Origin: Hydractinia symbiolongicarpus
Taxonomy: Eukaryota > Cnidaria > Hydrozoa > Anthoathecata > Hydractiniidae
NCBI RefSeq assembly: GCF_029227915.1
Contig: NC_079881.1
Span: 26,513,501 to 26,577,500 of the forward strand
Direction: 5' to 3'
Length of the DNA: 64,000 nucleotides
Program-made: the position numbers and the translations under genes
Shown here: positions 50,677-62,774 of the stretch, piece after piece
How the letters are laid out: each line of letters starts with the position of its first letter
Position numbering within the stretch: the stretch's first letter is position 1
The notes under the pieces: generated by a model
Told to the model about the DNA's origin: nothing
Database searches by the model: none
Seen by the model: the letters and a program-made list of their open reading frames with translations, nothing else

Positions 50677-53600
50677 TTCACCACTAAAACGCATGAGACT
50701 TGTAGTTTTCAAAAATGTTTTCATTTTTGATGAGACGCTGAATAAAAGAAGTTTAATCGCCGGCAAACGAAAACCCGCGATTTCCCGTAAACCCCGGACT
50801 CGACCCGTATAATCAAAAGTATTCAAAGAAAGTACCCAGGGAGTAAACTCATTTCCCGAACGATTTTTAAATTATTTTTTCACCACTAAAACGCATGAGA
50901 CTTGTAGTTTTCATAAATGTTTTCATTTTTGATGAGACGCTGAATAAAAGAAGTTTAATCGCAGGCAAACGAAAACCTGCGACTTCCCGTAAATCCCGGA
51001 CTCGGCCCGTATAGTCAAAAGTATACAAAGAAAGTACCAAGGGTGTAAACGCATTTCCCGAGCAATTTTTTAAATTATTATTTCACCACTAAAGCCCATG
51101 AGACTTGTAGTTTTTAAAAATGTTTTCATTTTTGATGAGACGCTGAATAAAAGAAGTTTAATCGCAGGCAAACGAAAACCTGCGACTTCCCGTAAATCCC
51201 GGACTCGGCCCGTATAGTCAAAAGTATACAAAGAAAGTACCCAGGGTGTAAACTCATTTCCCGAACAATTTTTTAAATTATTATTTCACCACTAAAGCCC
51301 ATGAGACTTGTAGTTTTTAAAAATGTTTTTATTTTTGAGGAGACGCTGAATAAAAGAAGTTTAATCGCCGGCAAACGAAAACCTGCGACTTCCCGTAAAT
51401 CCCGGACTCGGCCCGTATAGTCAAAAGTATACAAAGAAAGTACCCAGGGAGTAAACTCATTTCCCGAACTATTTTTTAAATTATTTTTTACCACTAAAAC
51501 GCATGAGACTTGTAGTTTTCAGAAATGTTTTCATTTTTGATGAGACGCTTAATGAAAGTGGTTTAATCGTCGGCAAACGAAAACCTGCGATTTCCCGTAA
51601 ATCCCGGGCTTGGTCCGTATAGTCGAATGTATACAAAGAAAGTACCTTGTGAGTAAACTCATTTCCAAAACGATTTTTTAAATTATCTTTTCACCACTAA
51701 AACGCATGAGACTTGTAGTTTTCAAAAATGTTTTCATTTTTGATGAGACACTGAATAAAAGAAGTTTAATCGCCGGCAAACGAAAACCTGCGATTTCCCG
51801 TAAATCCCGGACTCGGCCCGTATAGTCAAAAGTATACAAAGAAAGTACCCAGGGAGTAAACTCATTTTCCGAACGATTTTTTAAGATTTTTTTTCACCAC
51901 TAAAACGCATGAGACTTGTAGTTTTCAAAAATGTTTTCATTTTTGATGAGACGTTTAATGAAAGAGGCTTAATCGCCGGCAAACGAAAACCCGCGATTTT
52001 CCGTAAATCCCGGGCTTGGCCGTATAGTCGAATGTAAACAAAGAAAGTACCCTGTGAGTAAACTCATTTCCAAAACGATTTTTTAAATTATCTTTTCACC
52101 ACTAAAACGCATGAGACTTGTAGTTTTCAAAAATGTTTTCATTTTTGATGAGACGCTGAATAAAAGAAGTTTAATCGCCGGCAAACAAAAACCCGTCATT
52201 TCCCGTAAACCCCGGACTCGGCCCGTATAATTAAAAATATACAAAGAAAGTACCCAGGGAGTAAACTCATTTTCCGAACGATTTTTTAAATTACTTTTTC
52301 ACCACTAAAACGCTTGAGACTTTTAGTTTTTAAAAATGTTTTCATTTTTGATGACACGCTGAATAAAAGAAGTTTAATCGCAGGCAAACGAAAACCCGCG
52401 ACTTCCCGTAAATCTCGGACTCGTCCCGTATAGTCAAAAGTGTACAAAGAAAGTACCCAGGGAGTAAACTCATTTCCCGAACGATTTTTTAACTTATTTT
52501 TTCACCACTAAAACGCATGAGACTTGTAGTTTTCAGAAATGTTTTCATTTTTGATGAGACGCTTAATGAAAGTGGTTTAATCGCCGGCTAACGAAAACCC
52601 GCGACTTCCCGTATATCTCGGGCTTGGCCCGTATAGTCGAATGTATACAAAGAAAGTACACTCTGAGTAAACTCATTTCCAAAACGATTTTTTAAATTAT
52701 CTTTTCACCACTAAATGCATGAGACTTGTAGTTTTCAAAAATGTTTTCATTTTTGATGAGACGCTTAATGAAAGAGGTTTAATCACCGGCAAACGAAAAC
52801 CCGCGATTTTCCGTAAATCCCGGGCTTGGCCGTATAGTCGAATGTAAACAAAGAAAGTACCCTGTGAGTAAACTCATTTCCAAAACGATTTTTTAAACTA
52901 TCTTTTCACCACTAAAACGCATGAGACTTGTAGTTTTCAAAAATGTTTTTATTTTTAATGAGACGCTGAATAAAAGAAGTTTAATCGCCGGCAAACAAAA
53001 ACCCGCCATTTCCCGTAAACCCCAGACTCGGCCCGTATAATCAAAAGTATACAAAGAAAGTACCCAGGGAGTAAACTCATTTCCCGAACGATTTTTTAAA
53101 TTATTTTTTCACCACTTAAACGCATGAGACTTGTAGTTTTCAAAAATGTTTTCATTTTTGATGAGACGCTGAATAAAAGAAGTTTAATCGCCGGCAAACG
53201 AAAACCTGAGATTTTCCGTAAATCCCGGACTCGGCCCGTATAGTCAAAAGAATACAAAGAAAGTACCCAGGGTGTAAACTCATTTCCCGAACGATTTTTT
53301 AAATTATTATTTCACCACTAAAACGCATGAGACCTGTAGTTTTCAAAAATTTTTTCATTTTTGATGAGACGCTTAATGAAAGAGGTTTAATCGCCGGCAA
53401 ACAAAAACCCGTCATTTCCCCTAAACCCCGGACTCGGCCCGTATAATCAAAAGTATACAAAGAAAGTACCTAGGGAGTAAACTCATTTCCCGAACGATTT
53501 TTTAAATTATTTTTTCACCACTAAAACGCATGAGACTTTTAGTTTTCAGAAATGTTTTCATTTTTGATGAGACGCTGAATAAGAGAAGTTTAATCGCAGG

Positions 53601-54345
53601 CAAACGAAAACCCGCGACTTCCCGTAAATCCCGGACTCGGCCCGTATAGTCAAAACTATACAAAGAAAGTACCCAGGGAGTAAACTCATTTACCGAACGA
53701 TTTTTTAAATTATTTTTTCACCACTAAAACGCATTAGACTTTTAGTTTTCAGAAATGTTTTCATTTTTGATGAGACGCTTAATGAAAGTGGTTTAATCGC
53801 CGGCTAACGAAAACCCGCGACTTCCCGTATATCTCGGGCTTGGCCCGTATAGTCGAATGTATACAAAGAAAGTACCCTGTGAGTAAACTCATTTCCAAAA
53901 CGATTTTTTAAATTATCTTTTCACCACTAAAACGCATGAGACTTGTAGTTTTCAAAAATCTTTTCATTTTTGATGAAACACTGAATAAAAGAATTTTAGT
54001 CGCCGGCAAACGTAAAGCCGCCATTTCCCGTAAATCCCGGGCTTGGCCCATATAGTCAAAAGTATACAAAGAAAGTATCCAGGGAGTAAACTCATTTCCC
54101 GAACGATTTTTTATATTATTTTTTCACCACTAAAACGCATGGGACTGGTAGTTTTCAAAAATGTTTTCATTTTTGATGAGACGCTTAATGAAAGAGGTTT
54201 AATCGCCGGCAAACAAAAACCCGTCATTTCCCGTAAACCCCGGACTCGGCCCGTATAATCAAAAGTATACAAAGAAAGTACCTAGGGAGAAAACTCATTT
54301 CCTGAACGATTTTTTAAATTATTTTTTCACCACTAAAACGCATGA
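50677..54345 (+). repeat. Direct tandem HOR, unit 2 (about 3.65 kb)
   Basis: This copies 46825-50676 with one monomer missing at about 51868. The chimeric monomer there passes from 'cccagggagtaaac' to the D-type 'ttaagatttttttt' tail. Small differences include 'acactctgag' (52658) against 'acactgtgag' and 'gcattagac' (53731). The copies part near 54345, where 'gactggtagttttt' appears. Confidence 0.93.
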
Positions 54346-55010
54346 GACTGGTAGTTTTTAAAAATGTTTTCATTTTTGATGAGACGCTGAATAAGAGAAG
54401 TTTAATCGCAGGCAAACGAAAACCCGCGACTTCCCGTAAATTCCGGACTCGGCCCGTATAGTCAAAACTATACAAAGAAAGTACCCAGGGAGTAAACTCA
54501 TTTACCGAACGATTTTTTAAATTATTTTTTCACCACTAAAACGCATGAGACTTTTAGTTTTCAGAAATGTTTTCATTTTTGATGAGACGCTTAATGAAAG
54601 TGGTTTAATCGCCGGCTAACGAAAACCCGCGACTTCCCGTATATCTCGGGCTTGGCCCGTATAGTCGAATGTATACAAAGAAAGTACCCTGTGAGTAAAC
54701 TCATTTCCAAAACGATTTTTTAAATTATCTTTTCACCACTAAAACGCATGAGACTTGTAGTTTTCAAAAATCTTTTCATTTTTGATGAAACACTGAATAA
54801 AAGAATTTTAGTCGCCGGCAAACGTAAAGCCGCCATTTCCCGTAAATCCCGGGCTTGGCCCATATAGTCAAAAGTATACAAAGAAAGTATCCAGGGAGTA
54901 AACTCATTTCCCGAACGATTTTTTATATTATTTTTTCACCACTAAAACGCATGAGACTTGTAGTTTTCAAAAATGTTTTCATTTTTAATGGGACGCTGAA
55001 TAAAAGAAGT
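53520..55010 (+). repeat. Four-mer duplication, period 812 bp
   Basis: 'ctgaataagagaag' (53575, 54387), 'tttaccgaacg' and the 'aattttagtcgccgg' plus 'ggcccatatagtc' monomers recur exactly 812 bp apart (four full monomers). The upper part overlaps the end of the 3.65-kb unit 2. Confidence 0.86.
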
Positions 55011-55344
55011 TTAATCGCCGGCAAACAAAAACCCGCGATTTCCCATAAATCCCGGACTCGGCCCGTATAGTCAAAAGTATACAAAGAAAGTACCCAGGGA
55101 GTAAACTTATTTTCCGAACGATTTTTTAAATTATTTTTTCACCACTAAAACGCATGAGACTTGTAGTTTTCAAAAATGTTTTCATTTTTGATGAGACGTT
55201 TAATGAAAGAGGTTTAACCGCCGGCAAACGAAAACCAGCGATTTCCCCTAAATCCCGGGCTTGGCCCGTGTAGTCGAATGTATATAAAGAAAGTACCCAG
55301 GGAGTAAATTCATTTCCCGAAAGATTTTTTAAGATTTTTTTTCA

Positions 55345-57015
55345 CCACTAAAACGCATGAGACTTGTAGTTTTCAAAAATGTTTTCATTTTTGATGAGAC
55401 GCTTAATGAAAGAGGTTCAATCGCCGGCAAACGAAAACCCGCGATTTTCCGTAAATCCCGGACTCGGCCCGTATAGTCAAAAGTATACAAAGAAAGTACC
55501 CAGGGTGTAAACTCATTTCCCGAACGATTTTTTAAATTATTATTTCACCACTAAAGCCCATGAGACTTGTAGTTTTTAAAAATGTTTTCATTTTTGATGA
55601 GACGCTGAATAAAAGAAGTTTAATTACCGGCAAACGAAAACCTGCGACTTCCCGTAAATCCCGGACTCGGCCCGTATAATCAAAAGTATACAAAGAAAGT
55701 ACCCAGGGAGTAAACTCATTTCCCGAACGATTTTTTAAATTATTTTTTCACCACTAAAACGCATGAGACTTGTAGTTTTCAGAAATGTTTTCATTTTTGA
55801 TGAGACGCTTAATGAAAGTGGTTTAATCGCCGGCAAACGAAAACCCGCGATTTCCCGTAAATCCCGGGCTTGGCCCGTATAGACGAATGTATACAAAGAA
55901 AGTACCCTGTGAGTAAACTTATTTCCAAAACGATTTTTTAAATTATCTTTTCACCACTAAAACGCATGAGACTTGTAGTTTTCAAAAATGTTTTCATTTT
56001 TGATGAGACACTGAATAAAAGAAGTTTAATCGCCGGCAAACGAAAACCTGCGATTTCCCGTAAATCCCGGACTCGGTCCGTATAGTCAAAAGTTTACAAA
56101 GAAAGTACCCAGGGAGTAAACTCATTTCCCGAACGATTTTTTATATTTTTTTTCACCACTAAAACGCATGAGACTTGTAGTTTTCAAAAATGTTTTCATT
56201 TTTGATGAGACGCTTAATGAAAGAGGTTCAATCGCCGGCAAACGAAAACCCGCGATTTTCCGTAAATCCCGGACTCGGCCCGTATAGTCAAAAGTATACA
56301 AAGAAAGTACCCAGGGTGTAAACTCATTTCCCGAACGATTTTTTAAATTATTATTTCACCACTAAAGCCCATGAGACTTGTAGTTTTTAAAAATGTTTTC
56401 ATTTTTGATGAGACGCTGAATAAAAGAAGTTTAATTACCGGCAAACGAAAACCTGCGACTTCCCGTAAATCCCGGACTCGGCCCGTATAATCAAAAGTAT
56501 ACAAAGAAAGTACCCAGGGAGTAAACTCATTTCCCGAACGATTTTTTAAATTATTTTTTCACCACTAAAACGCATGAGACTTGTAGTTTTCAGAAATGTT
56601 TTCATTTTTGATGAGACGCTTAATGAAAGTGGTTTAATCGCCGGCAAACGAAAACCCGCGATTTCCCGTAAATCCCGGGCTTGGCCCGTATAGACGAATG
56701 TATACAAAGAAAGTACCCTGTGAGTAAACTTATTTCCAAAACGATTTTTTAAATAATCTTTTCACCACTAAAACGCATGAGACTTGTAGTTTTCAAAAAT
56801 GTTTTCATTTTTGATGAGACACTGAATAAAAGAAGTTTAATCGCCGGCAAACGAAAACCTGCGATTTCCCGTAAATCCCGGACTCGGCCCGTATAGTCAA
56901 AAGTTTACAAAGAAAGTACCCAGGGAGTAAACTCATTTCCCGAACGATTTTTTATATTTTTTTTTCACCACTAAAACGCATGAGACTTGTAGTTTTCAAA
57001 AATGTTTTCATTTTT
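55345..57015 (+). repeat. Tandem four-mer, 2 x 811 bp
   Basis: 'agaggttcaatcgcc' (55411, 56222), 'taattaccggc' (55621, 56432), 'tagacgaatg' and 'aaaagtttacaaag' recur 811 bp apart. Copies differ at 'cggtccgtatag' (56075), 'tttaaataatctt' (56749) and in the T-tract length near 56145 and 56955. Upstream, 55011-55344 holds one A and one D monomer. Confidence 0.88.
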
Positions 57016-58980
57016 GATGAGATCCTGAATAAAAGAAGTTTAATCGCCGGCAAACGAAAACCCGCGATTTCCCGTAAACCCCGGACTCGACCCGTATAAT
57101 CAAAAGTATTCAAAGAAAGTACCCAGGGAGTAAACTCATTTCCCGAACGATTTTTAAATTATTTTTTCACCACTAAAACGCATGAGACTTGTAGTTTTCA
57201 TAAATGTTTTCATTTTTGATGAGACGCTGAATAAAAGAAGTTTAATCGCAGGCAAACGAAAACCTGCGACTTCCCGTAAATCCCAGACTCGGCCCGTATA
57301 GTCAAAAGTATACAAAGAAAGTACCCAGGGTGTAAACTCATTTCCCGAACAATTTTTTAAATTATTATTTCACCACTAAAGCCCATGAGACTTGTAGTTT
57401 TTAAAAATGTTTTCATTTTTGATGAGACGCTGAATAAAAGAAGTTTAATCGCAGGCAAACGAAAACCTGCGACTTCCCGTAAATCCCGGACTCGGCCCGT
57501 ATAGTCAAAAGTATACAAAGAAAGTACCCAGGGTGTAAACTCATTTCCCGAACAATTTTTTAAATTATTATTTCACCACTAAAGCCCATGAGACTTGTAG
57601 TTTTTAAAAATGTTTTTATTTTTGAGGAGACGCTGAATAAAAGAAGTTTAATCGCCGGCAAACGAAAACCTGCGACTTCCCGTAAATCCCGGACTCGGCC
57701 CGTATAGTCAAAAGTATACAAAGAAAGTACCCAGGGAGTAAACTCATTTCCCGAACTATTTTTTAAATTATTTTTCACCACTAAAACGCATGAGACTTGT
57801 AGTTTTCAGAAATGTTTTCATTTTTGATGAGACGCTTAATGAAAGTGGTTTAATCGTCGGCAAACGAAAACCCGCGATTTCCCGTAAATCCCGGGCTTGG
57901 CCCGTATAGTCGAATGTATACAAAGAAAGTACCCTGTGAGTAAACTCATTTCCAAAACGATTTTTTAATTTATCTTTTCACCACTAAAACGCATGAGACT
58001 TGTAGTTTTCAAAAATGTTTTCATTTTTGATGAGACGCTGAATAGAAGAAGTTTAATCGCCGGCGAACGAAAACCCGCCATTTCCCGTAAACCCCGGACT
58101 CGGCCCGTATAATCAAAAGTATTCAATGAAAGTACCCAGGGAGTAAACTCATTTCCCGAACGATTTTTTAAATTATTTTTTCACCACTGAAACGCATGAG
58201 ACTTGTAGTTTTCAAAGATGATTTCATTTTTGATGAGACGCTGAATAAAAGAAGTTTAATCGACGGCAAACGAAAACCTGCGATTTCCCGTAAATCTCGG
58301 ACTCAGCCCGTATAGTCAAAAGTATACAAAGAAAGTACCCAGGGTGTAAACTCATTTCCAGAACGATTTTTTAAATTATTATTTCACCACTAAAGCCCAT
58401 GAGACTTGTAGTTTTTAAAAATGTTTTCATTTTTGATGAGACGCTGAATAAAAGAAGTTTAATCGCCGGCAAACGAAAACCCGCGACTTCCCATAAATCC
58501 CGGACTCGGCCCGTATAGTCAAAAGTATACAAAGAAAGTACCCAGGGTGTAAACTCATTTCCCGAACGATTTTTTAAATTATTATTTCACCATTAAAGCC
58601 CATGAGACTTGTAGTTTTCAAAAATGTTTTTATTTTTGATGAGACGCTGAATAAAAGAAGTTTAATCGCCGGCAAACGAAAACCTGCAACTTCCCGTAAA
58701 TCCCGGACTCGGCCCGTATAGTCAAACGTATACAAAGAAAGTACCCAGGGAGTAAACTCATTTCCCGAACTATTTTTTAAATTATTTTTCACCACTAAAA
58801 CGCATGAGACTTGTAGTTTTCAGAAATGTTTTCATTTTTGATGAGACGCTTAATGAAAGTGGTTTAATCGTCGGCAAACGAAAACCCGCGATTTCCCGTA
58901 AATCCCGGGCTTGGCCCGTATAGTCGAATGTATAAAATGAAAGTACCCTGTGAGTAAACCCATTTCCAAAACGATTTTTT
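57016..58980 (+). repeat. A' and B monomers with a five-mer period of 1014 bp
   Basis: The 'cgaactatttttt' plus 'aatcgtcggc' pair at about 57.56-57.96 kb recurs at about 58.57-58.98 kb, 1014 bp later. The left part (57016-57560) repeats the 'cgatttttaaattatt' and 'ttttcataaatg' trimer known from 36.7, 44.4, 47.0 and 50.9 kb. Copies are more diverged here than in the 47-54 kb unit ('aatgaaagtaccc', 'gtaaacccattt'). Confidence 0.82.
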
Positions 58981-59917
58981 AAATTATCTTTTCACCACTA
59001 AAACGCATGAGAATGGTAGTTTTCAAAAATGTTTTCATTTTTGATGAGACACTGAATAAAAGAAGTTTAATCGCCGGCAAACGAAAACCTGCGATTTCCC
59101 GTAAATCCCGGACTCGGCCCGTATAGTCAAAAGTATACAAAGAAAGTACCCAGGGAGTAAACTCATTTTCCGAACGATTTTTCATATTATTTTTTCACCA
59201 CTAAAACACATGAGACTTGTAGTTTTCAAAAATGTTTTCATTTTTGATGAGACGCTGAATAGAAGAAGTTTAATCGCCGGCGAACGAAAACCCGCCATTT
59301 CCCGTAAACTCCAGACTCGGCCCGTATAATCAAAAGTATTCAAAGAAAGTACCCAGGGAGTAAACTCATTTCCCGAACGATTTCTTAAATTATTTTTTCA
59401 CCACTAAAACGCATGAGACTTGTAGTTTTCAAAAATGATTTCATTTTTGATGAGACGCTGAATAAAAGAAGTTTAATCGACGGCAAACGAAAACCTGCGA
59501 TTTCCCGTAAATATCGGACTCGGCCCGTATAGTCAAAAGTATACAAAGAAAGTACCCAGGGTGTAAACTCATTTCCAGAACGATTTTTTAAATTATTATT
59601 TCACCACTAAAGCCCATGAGACCTGTAGTTTTTAAAAATGTTTTCATTTTTGATGAGACGCTGAATAAAAGAAGTTTAATCTCCGGCAAACGAAAACCCG
59701 CGACTTCCCATAAATCCCGGACTCGGCCCGTATAGTCAAAAGTATACGAAAAAAGTACCCAGGGTGTAAACTCATTTCCCGAACGATTTTTTAAATTATT
59801 ATTTCACCACTAAAGCCCATGAAACTTGTAGTTTTTAAAAATGTTTTCATTTTTGATGAGACGCTGAATAAAAGAAGTTTAATCGGCGGCAATCGAAAAC
59901 TTGCGACTTCCCGTAAA
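58041..59917 (+). repeat. Six-mer duplication (period 1217 bp) cut by the inversion junction
   Basis: 'aatagaagaagttt' (58041, 59258), 'atgatttcattttt', 'aatcgacggc' and 'cttcccataaatc' recur 1217 bp apart. The second copy stops at the inversion junction, so the inversion breakpoint postdates this duplication or occurred with it. The last forward monomer has unusual changes: 'catgaaacttg', 'aatcggcggcaatcg' and 'aaacttgcg'. Confidence 0.82.
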
Positions 59918-59925
59918 TCTACGGG
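59910..59925. other. Inversion junction between opposite satellite arms
   Basis: The sequence reads cccgta (59910-59915), aatc (59916-59919), tacggg (59920-59925), a perfect 6-bp palindromic stem with a 4-bp spacer. Pairing continues outward with mismatches because both sides are satellite in the same monomer phase. The left side is an A'-type monomer (gaataaaagaag) and the right side is B-type (aatgaaagtgg), so the two arms are paralogous monomers and not a perfect fold-back. Both breakpoints fall within a few bases of the same monomer position, in the CCCG-rich segment. Confidence 0.93.
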
Positions 59926-60099
59926 AAATCGCGGGTTTTCGTTTGCCGGCGATTAACCCACTTTCATTAAGCGTCTCATCAAAAATGAAAACATTTCTGA
60001 AAACTACAAGTCTCATGCGTTTTAGTGGTGAAAAAATAATTTAAAAAATCGTTCGGGAAATGAGTTTCCTCCCTGGGTACTTTCTTTGTATACTTTTGA

Positions 60100-60708
60100 C
60101 TATACGGGCCGAGTCCGGGATTTACGGGAAATCGCGGGTTTTTGTTTGCCGGCGATTAAACTTCTTTTATTCAGCGTCCCATCAAAAATGAAAACATTTT
60201 TGAAAACTACAAGTTTTATGCGTTTTAGTGGTGAAAAAATAATATAAAAAATCGTTCGGGAAATGAGTTTACTCCCTCTGTACTTTCTTTGTATACTTTT
60301 AACTATACGGGCCAAGCCCGGGATTTACGGGAAATCGCGGGTTTTCGTTTGCCGGCGATTAAACCACTTTCATTAAGCGTCTCATGAAAAATGAAAACAT
60401 TTCTGAAAACTACAAGTCTCATGCGTTTTAGTGGTGAAAAAATAATATAAAAAATCGTTCGGGAAATGAGTTTACTCACAGGGCTTTTTCTTTGTATACA
60501 TTCGACTATACGGGCCAAGCCCGGGATTTACGGGAAATCGCGGGTTTTCGTTTGCCGGCGATTAAACCACTTTCATTAAGCGTCTCATGAAAAATGAAAA
60601 CATTTCTGAAAACTACAAGTCTCATGCGTTTTAGTGGTGAAAAAATAATTTAAAAAATCGTTCGGGAAATGAGTTTACTCCCTGGGTACTTTCTTTGTAT
60701 ACTTTTGA
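60100..60708 (-). repeat. Inverted-arm trimer (609 bp), copy 1
   Basis: Three monomers of exactly 203 bp: A-like with 'gatgggacgc', B-like with 'agaaaaagccctgtgag', and B-like with a 'cccagggaggaaactc'-type end in neighbouring copies (monomer orientation). The same trimer is found at 61557 and 62166 with few differences. Confidence 0.88.
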
Positions 60709-61556
60709 CTATACGGGCCGAGTCCGGGATTTACGGGAAATCGCGGGTTTTCGTTTGCCAGCGATTAAACTTCTTTTATTCAGCGTCCCATCAAAAATGA
60801 AAACATTTTTGAAAACTACAAGTTTCATGCGTTTTAGTGGTGAAAAAATAATATAAAAAATCGTTCGGGAAATGAGTTTACTCCCTGTGTACTTTCTTTG
60901 TATACTTTTGACTATACGGGCCAAGCCCGGAATTTACGGGAAATCGCGGGTTTTCGTTTGCCGGCGATTAAACTTCTTTTATTCAGCGTCCCATCAAAAA
61001 TGAAAACATTTTTGAAAACTACAAGTTTCATGCGTTTTAGTGGTGAAAAAATAATATAAAAAATCGTTCGGGAAATGAGTTTACTCACGGGGTACTTCCT
61101 TTGTATACATTCGACTTCACTCCCTGGGTACTTTCTTTGTATACTTTTGACTATACGGGCCGAGTCCGGGATTTACGGGAATTTGCGGGTTTTCGTTTGC
61201 CGGCGATTAAACCACTTTCATTAAGCGTCTCATGAAAAATGAAAACATTTCTGAAAACTACAAGTCTCATGCGTTTTAGTGGTGAAAAAATAATATAAAA
61301 AATCGTTCGGGAAATGAGTTTACTCACAGGGCTTTTTCTTTGTATACATTCGACTATACGGGCCAAGCCCGGGATTTACGGGAAATCGCGGGTTTTCGTT
61401 TGCCGGCGATTAAACCACTTTCATTAAGCGTCTCATGAAAAATGAAAACATTTCTGAAAACGACAAGTCTCATGCGTTTTAGTGGTGAAAAAATAATTTA
61501 AAAAATCGTTCGGGAAATGAGTTTCCTCCCTGGGTACTTTCTTTGTATACTTTTGA
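60709..61556 (-). repeat. Inverted-arm 848-bp block with 36-bp insertion, copy 1
   Basis: Four monomers plus an extra 36 bp (4 x 203 + 36). The block matches 62775-63622 at a 2066-bp offset. Its first monomer has 'tttgccagcgatt' and its third 'gggaatttgcggg' (+ strand reading). Confidence 0.88.
61081..61152 (-). repeat. 36-bp partial duplication inside a monomer, copy 1
   Basis: Two adjacent 36-bp segments cover the same part of the monomer. 61081-61116 is B-type ('ttactcacggggtac', 'tacattcgact') and 61117-61152 is A-type ('tcactccctgggtac', 'tacttttgact'). This creates a 239-bp monomer. Both segments end in 'cgact' or 'tgact', consistent with an exchange that was out of phase by 36 bp. Confidence 0.92.
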
Positions 61557-62774
61557 CTATACGGGCCGAGTCCGGGATTTACGGGAAATCGCGGGTTTTT
61601 GTTTGCCGGCGATTAAACTTCTTTTATTCAGCGTCCCATCAAAAATGAAAACATTTTTGAAAACTACAAGTTTCATGCGTTTTAGTGGTGAAAAAATAAT
61701 ATAAAAAATCGTTCGGGAAATGAGTTTACTCCCTCTGTACTTTCTTTGTATACTTTTAACTATACGGGCCAAGCCCGGGATTTACGGGAAATCGCGGGTT
61801 TTCGTTTGCCGGCGATTAAACCACTTTCATTAAGCGTCTCATGAAAAATGAAAACATTTCTGAAAACTACAAGTCTCATGCGTTTTAGTGGTGAAAAAAT
61901 AATATAAAAAATCGTTCGGGAAATGAGTTTACTCACAGGGCTTTTTCTTTGTATACATTCGACTATACGGGCCAAGCCCGGGATTTACGGGAAATCGCGG
62001 GTTTTCGTTTGCCGGCGATTAAACCACTTTCATTAAGCGTCTCATGAAAAATGAAAACATTTCTGAAAACTACAAGTCTCATGCGTTTTAGTGGTGAAAA
62101 AATAATTTAAAAAATCGTTCGGGAAATGAGTTTCCTCCCTGGGTACTTTCTTTGTATACTTTTGACTATACGGGCCGAGTCCGGGATTTACGGGAAATCG
62201 CGGGTTTTTGTTTGCCGGCGATTAAACTTCTTTTATTCAGCGTCCCATCAAAAATGAAAACATTTTTGAAAACTACAAGTTTCATGCGTTTTAGTGGTGA
62301 AAAAATAATATAAAAAATCGTTCGGGAAATGAGTTTACTCCCTCTGTACTTTCTTTGTATACTTTTAACTATACGGGCCAAGCCCGGGATTTACGGGAAA
62401 TCGCGGGTTTTCGTTTGCCGGCGATTAAACCACTTTCATTAAGCGTCTCATGAAAAATGAAAACATTTCTGAAAACTACAAGTCTCATGCGTTTTAGTGG
62501 TGAAAAAATAATATAAAAAATCGTTCGGGAAATGAGTTTACTCACAGGGCTTTTTCTTTGTATACATTCGACTATACGGGCCAAGCCCGGGATTTACGGG
62601 AAATCGCGGGTTTTCGTTTGCCGGCGATTAAACCACTTTCATTAAGCGTCTCATGAAAAATGAAAACATTTCTGAAAACTACAAGTCTCATGCGTTTTAG
62701 TGGTGAAAAAATAATTTAAAAAATCGTTCGGGAAATGAGTTTACTCCCTGGGTACTTTCTTTGTATACTTTTGA
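61557..62774 (-). repeat. Inverted-arm trimers, copies 2 and 3 in tandem (2 x 609 bp)
   Basis: 61557-62165 and 62166-62774 are the same trimer in direct tandem. Their A-like monomers share 'tactccctctgtac' and 'tacttttaactatac' (+ strand reading). The third monomer of copy 3 has the 'ttactccctggg' end rather than 'ttcctccctggg'. Confidence 0.9.

Larger units (their letters stand above)
1..59919 (+). repeat. Satellite array, forward arm (about 295 monomers of 203 bp)
   Basis: The conserved word 'acgcatgagacttgtag' (or its 'agcccatgagacttgtag' variant) recurs every 203 bp, for example with 'atgagac' starting at 598, 801, 1004, 1207, 1410 and 1613. Single-base deletions make some monomers 201-202 bp. 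No unique sequence interrupts the array. The monomer is about 38% GC but internally uneven: monomer bases 61-120 (counting from 'atgagac') are about 55% GC, while bases 171-200 are T-rich at about 13% GC. Four subtypes (A, A', B, D) differ at clustered diagnostic positions and are ordered in higher-order repeats. Satellites of this kind are usually heterochromatic. A centromeric role is possible but nothing in the sequence proves it. Confidence 0.98.

Noticed and set aside
59900-59940. Terminal inverted repeats of a transposon at the orientation switch.
   Set aside because: The palindrome is made of satellite monomer on both sides. There is no target-site duplication, no unique internal DNA and no transposase.
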